Shown piece after piece: positions 34,020 through 46,646 of a stretch of 64,000 bases of DNA. Every line of letters starts with the position of its first letter. Position 1 is the stretch's first letter. A program made the translations under genes and the position numbers. This DNA comes from Pleurodeles waltl (lineage: Eukaryota > Chordata > Amphibia > Caudata > Salamandridae): contig NC_090440.1 of the NCBI RefSeq assembly GCF_031143425.1, positions 342,367,844 to 342,431,843 on the forward strand. The letters run 5' to 3'. A model generated the notes under the pieces. It did no database searches. It saw only the letters and a list, made by a program, of their open reading frames with translations, and was not told the origin of the DNA.

Positions 34020-36778
34020 CAACAGCCTCCGCAACCACATTAACTGCATACTCCTAAACACCCGCTCCATCCACAAACACGCCATCGAGCTCTGGAATTT
34101 GATCACTACACACTCCCCTGACATCGCCTTCCTCACGGAAACTTGGATGAACCCCTCATCAGAACCCGACATAGCCATAGCCGTCCCAGAAAAGACTGCA
34201 TAAACAAACCAGGAGGAGGCATCGCCATCATACACAAAAGCACCATCAAGATCACCACCAACACCCTCAACATCCTTGACAACGCAGAACACTTACACTT
34301 CCTAATTCATATAAACGCCATCACCACCCTCAGAGGAACTCTCATTTACTGCCCACCAGGCCCCCGCCACCCTTTCTGTGACACCATCGATGATACCATC
34401 AGCTCCCTCGCCCTCACCGCCACAGACTATATTCTCCTTGGTGACCTCAACTTTCACCTGGAAAACACCCACGACTACAACTCCACAACCCTGCTAGACA
34501 ACCTCACGAACCTAGGACTCAAACAACTGGTCCCGCACCCACCCACTCAGCAGGACACACGCTGGACGCAATCTTCACCTCCAGCAACCACATCACATTC
34601 ACAAACACTATTGAACTCCACTGGACCGACCACCACTGCGTCCACTTCTCCTTCACGAAACCCCCCACCCACCACCGATAACACACCACACCCTACCGAA
34701 TGGGGGACAGGATCCCCATAGAACACCTGAACGCCAAGCTCACACAAACTCCATCCCCTTCACCGAACAACCCCAACATCGCTGCTCACAACCTTACGCA
34801 CTGGCTAACTACCTGCGCAGACTCCCTCACCCCACAGAATAGTAACAACAACACCCGCAACATCAAGACCACCCCCTGGTTCACCACTGAATTCCAAGTC
34901 TCCAAGCGTGAATGCCGCAAAACTGAGAAAGCATGGCACCAAGAGCGTACCATGAACAACTTCTCCACCCTCAAAACTACCATACGCAAACACCACCAAA
35001 CGGACTTACTACAAAAGAACGCATAGATAGCATCTCACATAACAGCAAGGAACTCTTCACCATCATCACAGAGCTCACCAAACCCAATTCCTGCGTCATC
35101 GACCCCCCTCACACACAAAACCTCTGAAACTCCCACTCCAACTACTTCCACCTCAAAATCTTAGACATACACAACAGTTTCATACCACCCGCACCCACCA
35201 TCACCACCACTGACACCACCGACATGACCAACAACACAACACCCCCCCATCCCAACCAACTTCACACCTGGACCCCTACAAACGATGAAGAAACTGAAAA
35301 AACCATGAACTCCATCCACTCAGGCTCCCCCACAGACCCCTGCCCCAACCACATCTTCAACAAGGCCAGCCCAATCATCGCTCCCCAGCTCCGCGCTGTA
35401 ATCAACAGCTCCTTCGACAGCGCTACCTTCCCAGACACCTGGAAGCACGCCAAAATCACTGCATTCCTCAAAAAACCCAAAGCAGACCAGGAATACCTCA
35501 CCAACTACCACCCAATCTCTCTTCTCCCCTTCCCCGCCAAGGTCGCTGAGAAGATAGTGAACACCCAACTGTCTCACTTCCTAGAGGAAAACAACGCACT
35601 CGGCGCCTCCCAGTCTGGATTTTGCAAAAAACACAGAACTGAGACCGCCCTCATCGCCTGCACTGACGACATCAGGACCAGAGTCGACAAGGACGAGACC
35701 GTCGCACTCATCCTCCTGGACCTCTCCGCAGCCTTCGACACTGTTTGTTACCAAACCCTCAGCGTACGCCTTTTCGATGCAGGAATCCCGCACAAGGCCC
35801 TAGACTGGCTCACCTCCTTCCTCACCGAAAGAACCCAGAAAGTCTGCCTCCCTCCCTTCCAGTCCCCAGCAACCAAGATCATCTGTGAGGTCCCCCAAAG
35901 ATCAGCCCTACCCTGTTCAATATGTGCATGGCCCGCTCGTCAACATCCTCCGCCCCCACGGAATCACCATCATCTCGTACGCAGATGACACCCAGCTCAT
36001 CATCTCCCTCACCAGGAACCCTTCCACCGTCAAGACAAACCTCCATGCCGGACTCCTCGACACTGCCAAATGGATGACTGTAAGCCACCTCAAAGTCAAC
36101 TCCAACAAAATACAAATCATTATCTTTGGCCCCAACAAAACAGTACAGGACGACTCCTGGTTGCCCACCGTCCTCAGACCACCCCCAAAACCCTCCACCC
36201 ACGCATGCAACCTCAGCATCATCTTAGACTCATCTCTCTCCATGGCCCAGCAAATCAACACCTCCTGTTTCAACACCCTTTGCATGCTACGGAAGACCTT
36301 TAAATGGATTTCCATAGAAACCATAAAAACCGTCACACATGCACTCATCAGGAGCAGATTAGACTACAGAAACGCCCTCTACGCTGGTACCACAGCCAGG
36401 CTTCAGCAGAAACTCCATCGTATCCAGAACGCAGCCGCACGTCTTATCCTCAACCTCCCACACCACAAACACATCTCCGCTCACCTCAGAACCCTTCACT
36501 GGCTGCCCATCATAAAAAGGATCGTCTTCAAAATCCTCATCCACTCCCATAAATCCCTCAACAACACTGGACCAGCCTACCTCAACAAACAAGTGAACTT
36601 CCACGCACCTACTCAACTCCTCCGCTCTGCTCACCTCGCTCTTGCCACAGTCCCCCACAACCAACACACCACCTCCGGAGGCAGATCCTTCTCCTACCTC
36701 GCCCCCAACAACCTACGCAAGACCCAGGACCTCCCGACTTTCAGAAAGCAGCTAAAGACGTTGCTTTTTGAGCAGTAA
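34020..36778 (+). pseudogene. LINE ORF2: AP endonuclease and reverse transcriptase, frameshifted
   Basis: Coding traces in order: endonuclease start LLNTRSIHKHAIELW and IAFLTETWM (34040-34150), a frame change, then GGGIAIIHKS and LLGDLNFHLE (catalytic-loop GD-N-H motif). The reverse transcriptase then runs from 35224: KPKADQEYLTNYHPISLL, LLDLSAAFDTV, another frame change near 35900, and the catalytic YADDTQLI in a 297-codon frame (35885-36778). That frame ends RKQLKTLLFEQ, the usual C terminus. Active-site motifs are intact, but at least three or four frame breaks prevent one continuous protein. Family role: target-primed reverse transcription of the element's own RNA. Confidence 0.85.
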
Positions 36779-36877
36779 AATGGCATCTCCCCCCCTAACC
36801 CCCCCACAGTGCCTTGAGACCCTTCCGGGTGAGTAGCGGGCTTAATAATTTTTTTGATTGATTGATTGATTGATTGT

Positions 36878-38600
36878 GATTCTTCAATGATGATTTGTGG
36901 TACTCGCTCAAACACTTAGGGCCTCATTACGACTACAGCGGTCCATAGGACCGCCGTACCTGTGGTGGCTGTAGGACCGCTGCATTCTAAAGACCAGATT
37001 ACAACCCTGGCGGTCGTGACACCAAGGGACTGCTGCCACCACCAGGATCATAGATCCTCCAGTGACATTGGCTGGGGTACCTGTGGGGATGTAAATGCAG
37101 TGTTATTGTTTCTGTGTGTGACATATTGTTCATGGGTGGGTTGCCCTCTATGGTTGTTATTGCGTTGGCAGCTTTGCCTTGTGTGAGTTGTTGTTTGGTG
37201 GGCTAGGTGATTCTCTCTAGTGTGCATGCTGTAGTGATAGGTGTCCATGCAGGTCTGTGAGTGGTGTCCATGCATTGGTAGGGCGTGCAGGGCTTGGCAT
37301 TGGGATGAGTGGGTTGTGATGGTAGTGTGTGTGGGAAGTGGTGGAATGATGGGAGTGAGGGTAAGGGTGGGAGTATGTGATGGCATGCAGGTAGGGGGGG
37401 GTGATAGTAATAGAGAGTTGACTTACCAGAGTCCAGTCCTCCTGGTACTGCTACTGCTGCCAGGCCCTCAGGATGCAGTATTGCCAAGCCTTGCTCCTCC
37501 CATGTTGTTAGTTGTGGGGGAGGAGATGGGGGTCCACCACCAGTCCTGTGTACTGCGAGCTGGTGTCTTACTGCAATGGAACACACCTTCCCCCATAGGT
37601 CGTTCCACCTTTCCTGATGTCATTCCTTGTTCTGGGGGGCTCCCCCACAGTGTTGACCCTGTCCACGATTCTCCGTCATAGCTCCATCTTCCTAGCAATG
37701 GATACCTGCTGCACCTGTGCTCCAAATAGCTGTGGCTCTACTCGGATGATTTCCTCCACCGTGACTCTTAGCTCCTCCTCAGAGAATCTGGGGTGTCGTT
37801 GTGGTGCCATGGGTGTAGTGTGAGTGGTGTGGGTAAGGATGTGTAGGGTGATGTGTTGGGGTGTTCACGTACATCACATGTGCGTGGGTGGTGTGTAGAT
37901 GATGGTGGTATGTGACTCTGGTTGTGGAGTGCTCTTGCTGTCTCTCTCTGCTGGCAATTATTTGTGGTCATGAAGGGTTATGGGTAGTGTAGGTGTGTGT
38001 TTTATAGTGGTGTGGGTGTGTGGGTGTGGTGTGTGTATGTGTGTCAAGTGTGTGTAGTTTGAATTGACCAATGTGGTGTTTTGTTAATGTGTGTGTATTT
38101 TGAGCGCAGCGATATATACCGCCAATGGTTTACCACCTTTGAATGTCCACTGTGGTGATTCGTGGGTCATAATGTTGTGGGTGTAGTTCTGTTGGTGCAA
38201 CGGTGTGGGTTTGGATACCACCACTTTATCACTGACCTTTGGTCTGACAGATTTGTGTCTGTGGCTGAATAGTGACGGATTGGTGTATGTCATAATATGG
38301 TTGGCGGATATCCGCGGCGGTAAGTGGGATTTACCTCCAATGTCATAATGAGGGCCTAAGTCTGTTTCAAAGAAAGTGCCTGGAAAAATAGGATTATTTG
38401 AGGAAGATCACAGTTTGTGATATGTGATTCAAGTCCTGTGACTCTGTTAGGAATAGATCTTTTGTGGAAGTTACATTGCACTATTTATTGCACACGAGAT
38501 GGTGTTGAATTTCAAATGCATGCTGAAGATGTTGAATTTGAAACAGCCATACAAGAAGCAGCTGTAGTGTTATATCCTGTGAGAATGGGAGACAAACCCA
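36878..38600 (+). pseudogene. pro: Older-ERV protease piece on the plus strand (split by a Harbinger derivative)
   Basis: Bases 36878-36915 and 38360-38600 carry the C-terminal part of a retroviral protease and the following linker. The clearest stretch, 38417-38500, reads CDSSPVTLLGIDLLW, homologous to CDSSPVSLLGRDLLC of the younger ERV. All other pieces of the older ERV near here are on the minus strand. The protease N-terminal part is at 47927-48350 on the minus strand and ends about where this piece begins. The two halves therefore face each other across Harbinger copy A. Confidence 0.7.
36919..38356 (-). mobile_element. 1.4-kb Harbinger derivative carrying only the first Myb-like exon
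   Basis: Ends are inverted repeats (left GGGCCTCATTACGAC, right complement GGCCCTCATTATGAC), flanked by TTA and TAA. On the minus strand, an exon at about 37810-37427 (start ATG at 37810, donor GTAAGT at 37426) is homologous to exon 1 of the Myb-like gene in copy B, with indels and a frame change (384 versus 379 bases). The following intron up to a CACAG acceptor is also recognisable, and then the sequence jumps to terminal repeat. So it is an internally deleted, non-autonomous relative of the large elements. It sits inside the protease piece of the older ERV. Confidence 0.75.
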
Positions 38601-38603
38601 GGA

Positions 38604-39040
38604 CAATTAGGGACCTGGGGTCAGTGACAGTGGGCACACGGTTCAGGGGACAGAGGCACAGGACAACAGGGAAGCTGGGAGGACTGCTGTGAGCCAGTGG
38701 GAGGACAGGCCCAGGGAACCGACTCTCCAGGAGGCACTCATCACGATCCTGGGAGCATACCAACATTCCCACGATACGCTGGGCCAGATCCTGGACAAGA
38801 TGCAGGAGAACAAGTAGCTGCAGGAGGGACAGTACCTAGGGATCAGGGAGGACTTGAAGGCCATTAACACCAACCTGGCCTCCAATGCAGGGGTGCTGGC
38901 AGACATGGGCAACAGGATGAGGGAGGCAGTGGAACAACAGCGGGCCCCTGACACTAGCCAGACTACTGAAATGACCTCCACCCCTGCTGCTGCTATTGGA
39001 CAGGAGGGCCCGCCACAGGACTAACAGGCCACCAGCACCC
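38604..39040 (+). pseudogene. Remnant of Myb-1 exon 2 in copy A
   Basis: Matches copy B 50440-50940: GGGACCTGG, CAGGGGACAGAGG, the 'CTCTCCAGGAGGCACTCATCACGATCCTGGGAGC' coil region and the AGCCAGAC/ACAGGAGGGCC end. It lacks the 5' half and has stops in the homologous frame. It is followed to about 39330 by a 3' UTR containing AATAAAC near 39310. Confidence 0.7.
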
Positions 39041-39599
39041 CTCCCCCTGCAGAAGGAGAACAACCCAGCAAATGATCCCTGTGATCCAGGCACACTATTG
39101 CCAAGACTCCTGCCAGGAAATGAGACTCTCCTGATTGTCACCCTTGTGTCCCACTCTGTCACCCTGTCCATCTTGAACTGTCATTGCTCCCCTTCCTATT
39201 TCTCCTTGTACAATGCATCTGTGCTACAAATATACTGGACTCTAACCTGGACTTTCCTCCATCGTCACCCCAGCCCACTGCACTTCCCCCTTTTCGTAGG
39301 AGCACTGCAATAAACACACTTTGAAAAAATATGTAAAAAAGTATGGAGGATGTCAAATGATTTAAGTAGGTATTCGTTTAACAAGGTTCAAACATTGCAA
39401 TTTCAACTGTATAGTAATGTTTACATAGGAAAGACCTGTAGTGGGCTGCAGTGAACACACCAGTAGCAATAGCGGGACACCAACTTCTGCAAAAAGAGTT
39501 GCCAATGGGTACAGTGAGTGGGCATAGAAGTAGGAATTCACAGCCTGCCAGTGACAATGTCACACATCAAACTGTCAATGAAATGTGAAATAAGACTGT

Positions 39600-40744
39600 C
39601 TTACCTGTGTGTCATTGGAAGTATTGACAAATGACTGCACTTCTGTTGTCCTCATCCTCATCCTCTGCCTCCTCATCTTCACTGTCCACAGAGTCCACTG
39701 CTGCCACATGGTCATCTCCATCCTCCTTCTCCTGCAGAAAAGGCATATGGCGTCGCAAGGCAAGGCTGTGCAACATACAGTATGCCACGATGATCTGGCA
39801 GACCTTCTTGAGTGAGTAGCACAGGGATCCACCTGTGAGATGGAGGCAACGAAACCTGGCCTTCAGGAGGCCAAAGGTCCTTCCTATTATCCTTCTAGTT
39901 CACCCATGTGCCTCATGGTAATGTTCCTCTGCCCTTGTCCTGGGATTCCTCACAGGGGTCAGTAGCCATGAGAGGTTGCGGTAACCATAGTCACCTGCAA
40001 ATATTTAGGGACAACTGTTAGCCACATACTAACCCTTATGGCCCACACCATAACCATACACCAACATCCACTGGGTGGGAGCCAGGGCTCACCTATTAGC
40101 CACACCCTGTGCCTCTGGAGTTGGGCCATCACATTTGGGATGCTGCTATTCCCCAGGATAAAAGCATCATGCACGAAGCCTGGATACTTAGCACTGACAT
40201 GGGAGATGTACTGGTCCGCCAAACACACCATCTGCACATTCATCGAGTGATAACTTTTTCGATTTCTGAAAACCTCTTCATTTTGCCTGGGGGGGACAAA
40301 TGCAATATGTGTCCCATCAATTGCACCAATGATGTTGGGGATATGTCCCAATATCATAGAAGTCAGCCTTCACTGTGGCCAAATCCTCCACCTAGGGAAA
40401 ACGATGTAGCTGCACATATGTTTTTTCAGGGCAGACAACACTCTGGTCAACACTATTGAGAACATTGTCTGTGACATTCCTGCTGCCAAGCCCACTGTCA
40501 CTTGGAAAGAACCAGTTGCCAAGAAATGGAGCACAGATAGGACTTGCACAAGAGGGGGGATCCCAGTGGGGTGACGGATAGCAGATATCAGGTCAGGCTC
40601 CAATTGGGCACACAGCTCTTTGATTGTGGCCCTGTCCAGTCTATAGGTGAGGATAATGTGCCTGTCCTCCATTGTTGCAAGTCCACCAGGGGGTCTGCAC
40701 ACGGGGGGATGTCTCCATCTCCTATTCATCCACAGCGGTTGCAT
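39600..40744 (-). pseudogene. HARBI1-type transposase, copy A (frameshifted)
   Basis: N-terminal part 40744-40370 contains MEDRHIILTYRLDRATIKEL and PPLVQVLSVLHFLATGSF. After a frame change, 40357-39959 holds NIIGAIDGTHIAFVPP and KSYHSMNVQ ... KYPGFVHDAF, then another break at the GDSGYP-equivalent site (reads LIGEPWLP). Downstream traces reach the C terminus: an intact CMLHSLALRRH near 39790-39750 and an acidic tail ending about 39600. Family role: DDE transposase that needs a Myb-like partner. Dead in this copy, but it preserves the frame at the place where copy B is shifted. Confidence 0.85.
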
Positions 40745-41013
40745 TCTATGGGGTAAAAGAGTGAGCAGCTGGTCATTACCTGAACATTGTAACCACTACA
40801 GTTCAATGCATATTGTGATTGTTATAATATTTTGGTGGCATATGTCCAGAATGTGAAATTGTGAACTGTGACGCAGTTAGGATCCATGGCCTGCCACCCC
40901 CCCCCGAAATGGCGTTGACCTGTCCAGTATGGCGGGACCAGTGGAAATGAGGTAATTCCACTGACCTTGTGCGCCATTGCGGGAGGCGGTCGAGAACCGG
41001 CGTGCAACTCCTC

Positions 41014-41052
41014 ATTGGTTATCAATGGGCCCTATGGGGTACAGTGGCCAAT
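41014..41052. promoter_or_regulatory. Paired CCAAT boxes between transposase and Myb-2, copy A
   Basis: ATTGG at 41014-41018 and CCAAT at 41048-41052 in the interval between the divergent genes. Copy B has the same pair with the same 34-base offset (52748 and 52782). Conservation of spacing supports a bidirectional promoter element. The factor is inferred (NF-Y type), not shown. Confidence 0.5.
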
Positions 41053-41194
41053 GGTGATGTATGCCGGGGGTGATGGTATGCACTGCCGTGGACTTGACCA
41101 CCATTTTCTATCATATTCCTCACTTGCTACCTGACCTTCAACAGGAGAGGACCTACACTGCATGTGCTGCTGTGTCCTGTGTCTGGAACATACC

Positions 41195-44150
41195 ATGGCG
41201 CGTGTGACTGGGGAAAGGCCCCCTGCCTTCACCTCAGCAGAGTTGGAGCGATTAGCGGATGGGGTCCTACCCCAGTACCGACTGCTATATGGGCCTCCAG
41301 ACCAACAGGTGAGTACACTGTGAGTATGATGCATAGGGCATGAATGCATGGAGTGGTGTGTGTGAAGGCCTCGTGTGGGGGGGTTGGTGGATGGGCCCTG
41401 GGCAGCGTGCAGCATGTATGCTGGGCCATGTCTGTGCTAATGTGGATGGGAAGGGGCTGGTGGGCTATGAGTGTAACAGGCAGGAAAGTCGGACTAATAC
41501 CTTTCCCTGTGTGTATTTCTCTGCAGGTCAGCACCCATCAAAAGAAGAGTATATGGCGTGCCATCACCAAGGATGTGTGGAACCTAGGGGTCTATGGCAG
41601 GCGGAGCACCCACTGTCAGAAACGGTGGGAGGACCTGAGACATTGGGCACAGAAGATGGCAGAGACCCAGCTGGGGATGGCCTCCCAATGAGGAAAGGTG
41701 CCCTTGGAACCCTGACCCCCCTGATGGCCTGCATACTGGCGGTGACCTGTCCGGAGCTGGATGGGCACTTGGGGGCATCACAGCAGCAACAAGGGGATGA
41801 GTACAGTGCCTTTCATTTCTACCTACACCTGGTGGGGTGGTATCCGGGTGGGATATGTGGACCTGTGGGTACCCCTAGGCCAGGTCTGACATTACACAGT
41901 AGGTCCCATGTTGGGCAGGGTTCTGATGTGAAATTCCTCAATCCTAGCTAGTAGGTATCCAGTTCTGGGCAGGGGCATGTGGGTCTCAGGAATGCTGCAG
42001 TTTGCAGTATGTGTCCCTACCCATGGCCTGGTGACTAGCATTGTAACTGGTACTGCATTGCCTAGTGCATAGAGCTGTTCCCTGTGTGTGAGTGTGTTGT
42101 GTACGCCAACAGTGGTGTTGTTGCCGCCATTGACCAAGTGTATCCTTTGTCTTCCCCCTCCTTTTTAGTTTGTCATCCTGTCCTTATGCATTAGCATCAT
42201 CTGGCGGAGGAGCAGAGGCACTGGCCATGGAGGGTGCTGCATTCCACAGGAACCAGGAGGCCGAATCCACAGACGGTAATGGCACCAGTGGGACAGAAGG
42301 CTAGGGGAGCAAAATGGTGGAGACTGGAGGGGACAGTTCAGACATGGATACCTCCTCCGATGGAAGCTCCCTGGTGGTGGCGACACCTCTGTGCCCACCC
42401 CGCTACAGATACATCCGTCACCCCGTACCACAACTGCCCTCCTAGCAGCCCCTCAGCGAGTTTCCTGTGCCTGCTCACCCAGGAGGGTGGGCATCTCCTT
42501 CGCCCCAGGCACCTCAGGCACTGACCCAGTTAGCCCTGCTGCCCTGAGTGAAGAGGCTATTGACCTCCTGCGATTCATCTCTGTTGGGCAGTCAACCATT
42601 GTGAATGCCATCCAGAGGCTGGCAGACCAAATGCAACAGTCCAATGCATTTCTGGAGGGCATTAACACTGGATTGGCAGGCCTAACAGAGATCAATCCAG
42701 GCTCTGGCCTTCTTTCTGATGGCAGCCATTGTCCCTGTTTCCACCGTCCCCCCTACAACTTCCCCTACCCATACCCATTCCCCTCAACCCCAACCTATCC
42801 TAAGCACAAAGGCAGACAAGCATGCACACAGGACAACACACAAGTGTGGACATGGCAAACACAAGCACCGCACTTCATCCCACAGGCACTCACACACACA
42901 CCACTCAGATGGAGACATACCAACATCCACTGCCTCCACTGTGGCCCCCTCCTCCTCGTTGTCCACCTCCCTCCCAGTTGCATCTCCACTCACACCTGCA
43001 TGCACTACATCCTCATCCACTACCACCATCACCAGCATACCTACCAGAACACACACCTCACTGGCAGTCACCACCCCCACATCCATGCACACGTCCCCTG
43101 TTTCCTCACCACTGTGTCTGTGCCCCTCCTCCCAAAGTACACAAACGCAAGCACTCAGACACCCAACAGCCATCCACCTCACAACAGCATCCAGCCCATG
43201 CACCTGCCCCCACCTACAGCAAACTGACACCTCCTACAACCACTCCCTCTTGCTCCACTCCCAAACCATCTCCCTTTTCCCTCCCCAATGTCCTTATGAA
43301 GCTTTTCCTCTCCACCCTTGACCTCTTCCCTACCCCTACCCCCGTCCATCATGTCAGGCCAGGGTGGTCAAAACCCAGGCAAGCACCTCAGCCACCCAGT
43401 CCATGGGCACAGCAGTGTCCCCATCAACTCCAGGTGGGAAAGGATCCCGGCCACAAAGCCAGCCAGACAGAAAGGGTGCCTGTCCCAAGTGCTGCAGAAA
43501 AAAGGGCAAGGAGCCACCCCCAAGTACTGCAGGAAGGAAAAGAAGCCAGCCGCAGCTGCTGAATGGAACAGCAAGGGGCCTGCAGCAGCAGGCAATAAGG
43601 ACAAGGGGCCTGGTGCTGGGACTCAGTCTGAGACCCCTCCACCAACTATGGTGGTGCAGCCATCCCAGGCTACAGCAGATGGGCTGGAGCTTCCCCCTAC
43701 CACCACCACCAGCAGTGGGCAGCCATCCGAGGCTGCAGGGGATGGGCCGGAGCCTCCCCCCACCACTGTCAACAGCTCCGCCAGCAGCACCACCACAAGC
43801 ACCACCACCACGAGCAGCAGCACCAATGGGCAGCCATCCCAGGCTGCAGGGGATGGGCTGGAGCCTCCCCTCACCACTACCACCAGCTCCACCAGCAGCA
43901 CCGCCACCAGCACCACCACCAGCAGCAGCAGCACCAGTGGGCAGCCGTCCGAGGCTGCAGGGGATAGGCTGGAGCTTCCCCCCACCACCAGCGCCACCAC
44001 CAGCACCAGTGGGCAGCCGTCCGAGGCTACAGGGTATGGGCTGGAGCCTCGCCCACCACCAGCAGCAGCAGCACCACCACTGCCACCACTGAACAGCCAT
44101 CACCGCCAGCGGACATTATGTAGACCTGCGTCCATGGGCTGTTGTGCGGC
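41195..44150 (+). pseudogene. Myb-2 gene of copy A, disabled
   Basis: Exon 1 (41195-41308) is intact and encodes FTSAELERLADGVLPQYR, followed by GTGAGT. Exon 2 starts at 41527 after CTGCAG and encodes the HCQKRWEDLRHW part, but a TGA follows MASQ at about 41690, and its 3' donor reads GATGAGT instead of GGTGAGT. Exon 3 begins about 42195 after GCATTAG and shows RVSCACSPRRVGISFAPGTSG and the GQSTIVNAIQRLADQMQQSN coil, then Ser/Thr/Pro-rich sequence in shifting frames, ending in a minisatellite. The gene therefore carries a stop, a lost splice donor and several frame changes. Confidence 0.8.
43640..44090 (+). repeat. Minisatellite in Myb-2 3' region, copy A
   Basis: Six to seven imperfect units built on GGGCAGCCATCCGAGGCTGCAGGGGATGGGCTGGAGCCTCCCCC plus variable ACC/AGC runs. 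In one frame it reads GQPSEAAGDGLEPPPTT. Copy B has unrelated arrays at the equivalent place. Confidence 0.85.
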
Positions 44151-44182
44151 CTGCCCCCTGCAAATCAAGTGGGTATGACAAC

Positions 44183-46641
44183 TGTAAGGAAATGCCTCCT
44201 TGGCATGGTTACCCCCTGACTTTTTGCCTTTGCTGATGCCAAGTTATGATTTGAAAGTGTGCTGAGGCCTGCTAACCAGGCCCCAGCACCAGTGTTCTTT
44301 CCCTAAACTGTACCTTTGTCTCCACAATTGGCACACCCTGGCATCCAGGTAAGTCCCTTATAATTGGTATCCCTGGTACCAAGGGCCCTGATGCCAGGGA
44401 AGGTCTCTAAGGGCTGCAGCATGTCTTATGCCACCCTGGGGACCCCTCACTCAGCACATGCACACTGATTGCCAGCTTGTGTGTGCTGGTGAGGAGAAAA
44501 TGACTAAGTCGACATGGCACTCCAATCAGAGTGCCATGCCAACCTCACACTGCCTATGGCATAGGTAAGTCACCCCTCTAGCAGGCCTTACAGCCCTATG
44601 GCAGGGTGCACTATACCACAGGTGAGGGCATAGGTGCATGAGCACTATGCCTCTACAGTGTCTAAGCAAAACCTTAGACATTGTAAGTGCAGGGTAGCCA
44701 TAAGAGTATATGGTCTGGGAGTCTGTCATACACGAACTCCACAGCACCATAATGGCTACACTGAAAACTGGGAAGTTTGGTAGTTTGGTATCAAACTTCT
44801 CAGCACAATAAATGCACACTTATGCCAGTGTACATTTTATTGTGAAATACACCCAGAGGGCATCTTAGAGATGCCCCCTGAAAACATACCCGACTTCCAG
44901 TGTGGACTGACTAGTTTTTCTAGCCTGCCACACACCAGACATGTTGCTGGCCACATGGGGAGAGTGCATTTGTCACTCTGTGGCCAGGAACAAAGCCTGT
45001 ACTGGGTGGAGGTGCTTCTCACCTCCCCCTGCAGGAACTGTAACACCTGGCGGTGAGCCTCAAAGGCTCACCCCCTTTGTTACAGCGCCACAGGGCATCC
45101 CAGCTAGTGGAGATGCCCGCCCCCTCCGGCCACTGCCCCACTTTTGGCGGCAAGGCCGGAGGAGATAATGAGAAAAACAAGGAGGAGTCACTGCCCAGTC
45201 AGGACAACCCCTAAGGTGTCCTGAGCAGAGATGACTCTGACTTTTAGAAATCCTCCATCTTGCAGATGGAGGATTCCCCCAATAGGATTAGGGATGTGCC
45301 CTCCTCCCCTCAGGGAGGAGGCACAAAGAGGGTATAGCCACCCTCAGGGCTAGTAGCCATTGGCCATTGAAGCCTCAGAGGACTACCCTGCATCTAAAAA
45401 GGACCAAGAACTCCAGAGGACAGCGGCCCTGTTCCAAAGAAACTGCAACTTTGCAACAAAGAAGCAACTTTTAAAGATCACACGTTTCCCGCCGGAAGCG
45501 TGAGACTTTCCACTCTGCCCCGACGCCCCCGGCTCGACCTGCGGAAAACTAACTCTACAGGGAGGACTCCCCAGCCACTGCGAGCCCGTGAGTAGCCAGA
45601 GTTGACCCCCCTGACCCTCCACAGTGACGCCTGCAGAGGGAATCCAGAGGCTCCCCCTGACCACGACTACCTGCTTCAAGGAACCCGACGCCTGGTAAAG
45701 ACACTGCACCTGCAGCCCCCAGGACCTGAAGGAACCGAACTCCAGTGCAGGAGCGACCCCCAGGAGGCCCTCTTCCTAACCCAGGTGGTGGCTACCCAGA
45801 GGAGCCCCCCCCTGCCTGCCTGCATCGTTGAAGAGACCCCGGGGTCTTCCATTGAAACCTATTGCAAACCCGACGCCTGTTTGCACATTGCACCCGGCCG
45901 CCCCTGTGCCGCTGAGGGTGTACTTTTTGTGCCTGCTTGTGTCCCCCCCGGTGCCCTACAAAACCCCCTGGGTCTGCCCTCTGAAGTCGCGGGTACTTAC
46001 CTGCTGGCAGACTGGAACCGGGGCACCCCTATTTCCATTGAAGCCTATGTGTTTTGGGCACCACTTTGACCTCTGCACCTGACCGGCCCTGAGCTGCTGG
46101 TGTGGTAACTTTGGGGTTGCCCTGAACCCCCAACGGTGGGCTATCTTGGACCCAACTTTGAATCCTGTAAGTGCTTTACTTACCTGTGAACCTAACAAAT
46201 ACTTACCTCCCCCAGGAACTGTTGATTTTTGCAGTGTCCAATTTTAAAATAGCTTATTGCCATTTTTGCCAAAACTGTACATGCTATTGTGATAATTCAA
46301 AGTTCCTAGAATACCTGAGTGAAATACCTTTCATTTAAAGTATTGTTTGTAAATCTTGAACCTGTGGTTCTTAAAATAAGCTAAGAAAATATATTTTTTT
46401 ATGTAAAAACCTATTGGCCTGGAATTGTCTTTGAATGTGTGTTCCTCATTTATTGCCTGTGTGTGTACAACAAATGCTTAACACTACTCTCTGATAAGCC
46501 TACTGCTCGACCACACTACCACAAAATAGAGCATTAGAATTATCTCTTTTTTGCCACTATCTTACCTCTAAGGGGAACCCTTGGACTCTGTGCACACTAT
46601 TTCTTACTTTGAAATAGTATATACAGAGCCAACTTCCGACA
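44183..46641 (+). repeat. 2.46-kb solo LTR with ACAAC target duplication
   Basis: Begins TGTAAGGAAATGCCTCC and ends CAACTTCCGACA. Identical ACAAC 5-mers flank it (44178-44182 and 46642-46646), a perfect LTR-type duplication. It splits Harbinger copy A between the Myb-2 minisatellite and the 82-bp array. Start and opening phrase (TGTAAGGAAATGCC...GTTACCCCC) resemble the 23777-26743 family (TGTAGGAAAGTACC...GTTACCCCC), suggesting related LTR lineages. A 12-bp-stem hairpin lies at about 45257-45285. Open frames inside have no domain. Confidence 0.88.
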
Positions 46642-46646
46642 ACAAC

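Larger units (their letters stand above)
32873..36877 (+). mobile_element. CR1/L2-type LINE with tandem 5' monomers
   Basis: About 4 kb. It begins with two tandem GC-rich 5' units (32873-33296 and 33297 to about 33690). Next comes a short region with an AACACGCACCAC-type minisatellite, then an endonuclease/reverse-transcriptase frame broken by frameshifts. It ends in a 3' UTR with GGGCTTAATAATTTTTT and five GATT units (about 36858-36877). A microsatellite tail instead of poly(A) is typical for this group. The insertion falls at a junction between oppositely oriented pieces of the older ERV. Confidence 0.85.

Noticed and set aside
43354..44103. Long minus- and plus-strand frames over the copy A minisatellite
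   Set aside because: Low-complexity repeat translated in several frames; the homologous gene region is already disabled.
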